From: Fimbriiglobus ruber
Lineage (GTDB): Bacteria > Planctomycetota > Planctomycetia > Gemmatales > Gemmataceae
Length of the DNA stretch: 64,000 bases
Direction of reading: 5' to 3'
NCBI RefSeq assembly: GCF_002197845.1
Contig: NZ_NIDE01000007.1
Location: 186,001 to 250,000, forward strand
This document shows, in pieces, positions 63,401-64,000 of this stretch. The notes below the pieces were generated by a model that was not told the origin of the DNA, searched no databases, and saw only the letters and a program-made list of their open reading frames with translations. Position numbers and translations under genes: made by a program. The stretch's first letter is position 1. The number at the start of each line of letters is the position of its first letter.

Positions 63401-64000
63401 GGTCGAACAAGTTGCAGTCCGCCAGGGCGAAGGCGATGACGAAAACGAGGACGTCGGCGAACGCGGGGGCGACGTGCGCGAGCCAGGCCGGCGACCCGCG
63501 TGGGGCCGCGTCCCCGCCGCCCCCGACACCGCCGCAGGTGTCGTAAAGGTCGACGACGTCCCGCGTGCGGGTCGTCGGCCACCCGGCCATGACGACGAAC
63601 AGCAGTGCGGCCGCGTCCGCCTCGGGGGGCCGCCAGCGGGGGGGAATCCGGGGCCCGCGGTCCGCCCCGACCCGGGCGCCCGGCGCGGGGGCGGCCAGGG
63701 CCGCGCGAAACGTCTGAAAGGTCTCGGCTTGTCGGCTCGCCCGTCCCACCAGGGCGGCCCAACTGACGAGCCTGTCGCGGGCCGCGACGAAGCTCGAACC
63801 CGCGATCCGCCGCCCTAGGGTACCCAGGGAGGAGAGGTCGTCCGGCCAGATCCCCAGGTACGCCCCGAAAACCACGACCCCCCGGTCCGTGTGACCCAGG
63901 CGGTGCCAACACCACGCGAGCCCGCGAATCAGGTCCGCGACCCAGTGGCCGATTCCGTGCTTTCCGGTCAAAATGAGGGCGGAAACCTCGGGCGGACTGC
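60423..64000 (-). CDS. CHAT-domain protein with helical repeats, 5' end cut by window
   Basis: The frame is open to base 64000, so the natural start is outside or is the TTG at 63971 (1,182 residues from there). The first 900 residues are mostly helical, TPR-like. The C-terminal CHAT caspase-like domain has CGHGHGG (His1009-His1011 counted from 63971) and LLIQVSCSVG (Cys1056), the catalytic dyad pattern, and ends in LADTRAGRPAVGLNTVAAFE. CHAT proteins are cysteine proteases or signalling scaffolds. Upstream member of the cluster with a sigma-like gene, which suggests sensing-to-transcription control. Confidence 0.8.
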   Translation of the reverse strand, partial: SPPEVSALILTGKHGIGHWVADLIRGLAWCWHRLGHTDRGVVVFGAYLGIWPDDLSSLGTLGRRIAGSSFVAARDRLVSWAALVGRASRQAETFQTFRAALAAPAPGARVGADRGPRIPPRWRPPEADAAALLFVVMAGWPTTRTRDVVDLYDTCGGVGGGGDAAPRGSPAWLAHVAPAFADVLVFVIAFALADCNLFDQLVGLLEARFAVSGGDYYHPPDVRHRFLTGRPHVTADRRLAVGLLMMWVVGLHATDRMAEAACLLDAVFPHVARDPVARYQEFYSEIGESPPLVGEQIWVVISQILFFGGRFDECRQLLERHLNITPGDYGRRAGVLGPKLRARRAAAPDENLDGLVMRLGAVLAVDGRPGRAAVLIEEYLGIDAAAWHSPAVMRQRLASTGPYGRASLPATLASSYIKTGQAARAVVLLEALTDPDSMRDHAAPGWLRRVREKLFPGSFVGACYPETVDVACTLLDALRGADLRDQYHRLLDTLDRDDDWLGLAPGPATLSVLRLAVHVLNHLEDRDPGRAHLVCGRVVDHLRDRTTRLNLAAYDRLLLAEYSAAVRRKIVTLGHTLTTREAVPRRADELRRQFLCWDAELGHRMLLERFLCANPSPGTDGAAGPVPGWACGETLSAARAAHAAAGPASFGRRSEPPGGTPERGGRPLPPPTTRGPDALAASLRPGIGEARLAAVLGDRRVLFRVGFTSSGQLAWALFGRAGDRLRVVAGGHTAPGARARVAAAARRHDEAIRDGWERFRLGEPETWGHVMNHVAGLTEHISRAEWGELPGSRALWRLERLLKEYGLTTCRDLLRRQFPHLWPAAGESPPAIDVAHWRQFWDDRKAAGLDPPALTAYLDAATAEFLAAVAAAWPLAEVAAALDRVPDHDVVVQVDDALHGVPVAFLRHDDRFLFERVRSMHAVLSLSLVEWLEDVDRGEWHDTRDEPDNILSLSWFARGDDGPRNGAVLLHRGHQRLAPPGSGRTWYSSADHPPGTHACLARGLRAHRAFRVVSVCGHGHGGLSGIELGDGVWNGSSLLRKDGDTWRASRACDLRGIELLIQVSCSVGRVRQSGLQDVEGFCVELATHRARSVLAGLWPLHSLDAPAFANDVAGHYLRLRDEVVRGATAARPAAYAGTDSRPGAAARDPCEARPRAGAVAAARHQWLADTRAGRPAVGLNTVAAFELYGLG

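Overview
The window is high-GC DNA from a planctomycete, most probably a member of the Gemmataceae. The evidence is lineage-typical content: a TIGR02996 'repeat-companion' protein (58029-58844), the MTEQEWL...VRGCWVVD tandem family (16378-17687), a protein of four Gemmata-type WADAHxxxTGRWP repeats (44350-45312), a DUF6166 protein, and an ECF-like sigma factor beside a CHAT protein. No rRNA or CRISPR array was seen. One tRNA gene (Asn, GTT) is present.

Layout. (1) 1-23.4 kb is mostly chromosomal: a BlaI/BlaR1-type pair, an ankyrin protein, a TlpA-like thioredoxin, sucD, an NHL-repeat protein, purB, rpsU, a LOG-family protein, prfA, an orphan antitoxin-like gene and rpmE2. A 1,635-bp IS66-like element (3992-5626) with 8-bp target duplications splits a small membrane-protein gene just upstream of sucD. 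(2) 23.4-57.7 kb looks like an integrated, mobilizable plasmid-like element. It starts at tRNA-Asn followed by a tyrosine integrase. It holds a defence island, a plasmid replication/partition core (five 18-bp iterons, DnaA-box-like sites, a RepA-type initiator, ParA and a small partner), a MobF relaxase-helicase, a PemK-like/Phd toxin-antitoxin pair and a serine resolvase. No type IV secretion genes are visible, so it would be mobilizable rather than self-transmissible. The distal attachment site was not found. (3) 57.7-64 kb holds the TIGR02996 gene and a minus-strand cluster of a CHAT-domain protein, an ECF-like sigma factor and an unknown protein.

The most interesting content is defence. 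There is a Septu-like ATPase/HNH pair (25281-27493) and two different ubiquitin-like conjugation operons. The first (29279-33580) encodes a four-helix membrane protein, a metallo-beta-lactamase-fold protein and an E2-E1-JAB triple fusion, with no ubiquitin-like gene. The second (50842-53330) encodes a single ubiquitin-like protein, an E2-family-E-like protein with no cysteine, a JAB-E1 fusion and a DUF6527-like protein. Each is divergent from its own HTH repressor / ImmA-type metallopeptidase pair, and in both pairs the two genes overlap as TGATG. This repeated layout resembles the CapH-CapP control of CBASS and suggests protease-triggered induction of both operons. A PLP-enzyme/membrane-protein pair (33643-35814) lies between them and may be a further system.

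Caveat: several genes (SDR, purB, rep, the TGT-like/zinc-ribbon fusion) are broken by single frameshifts, two of them in short G runs. Because purB is a housekeeping gene, at least some of these may be sequence errors rather than true pseudogenes.
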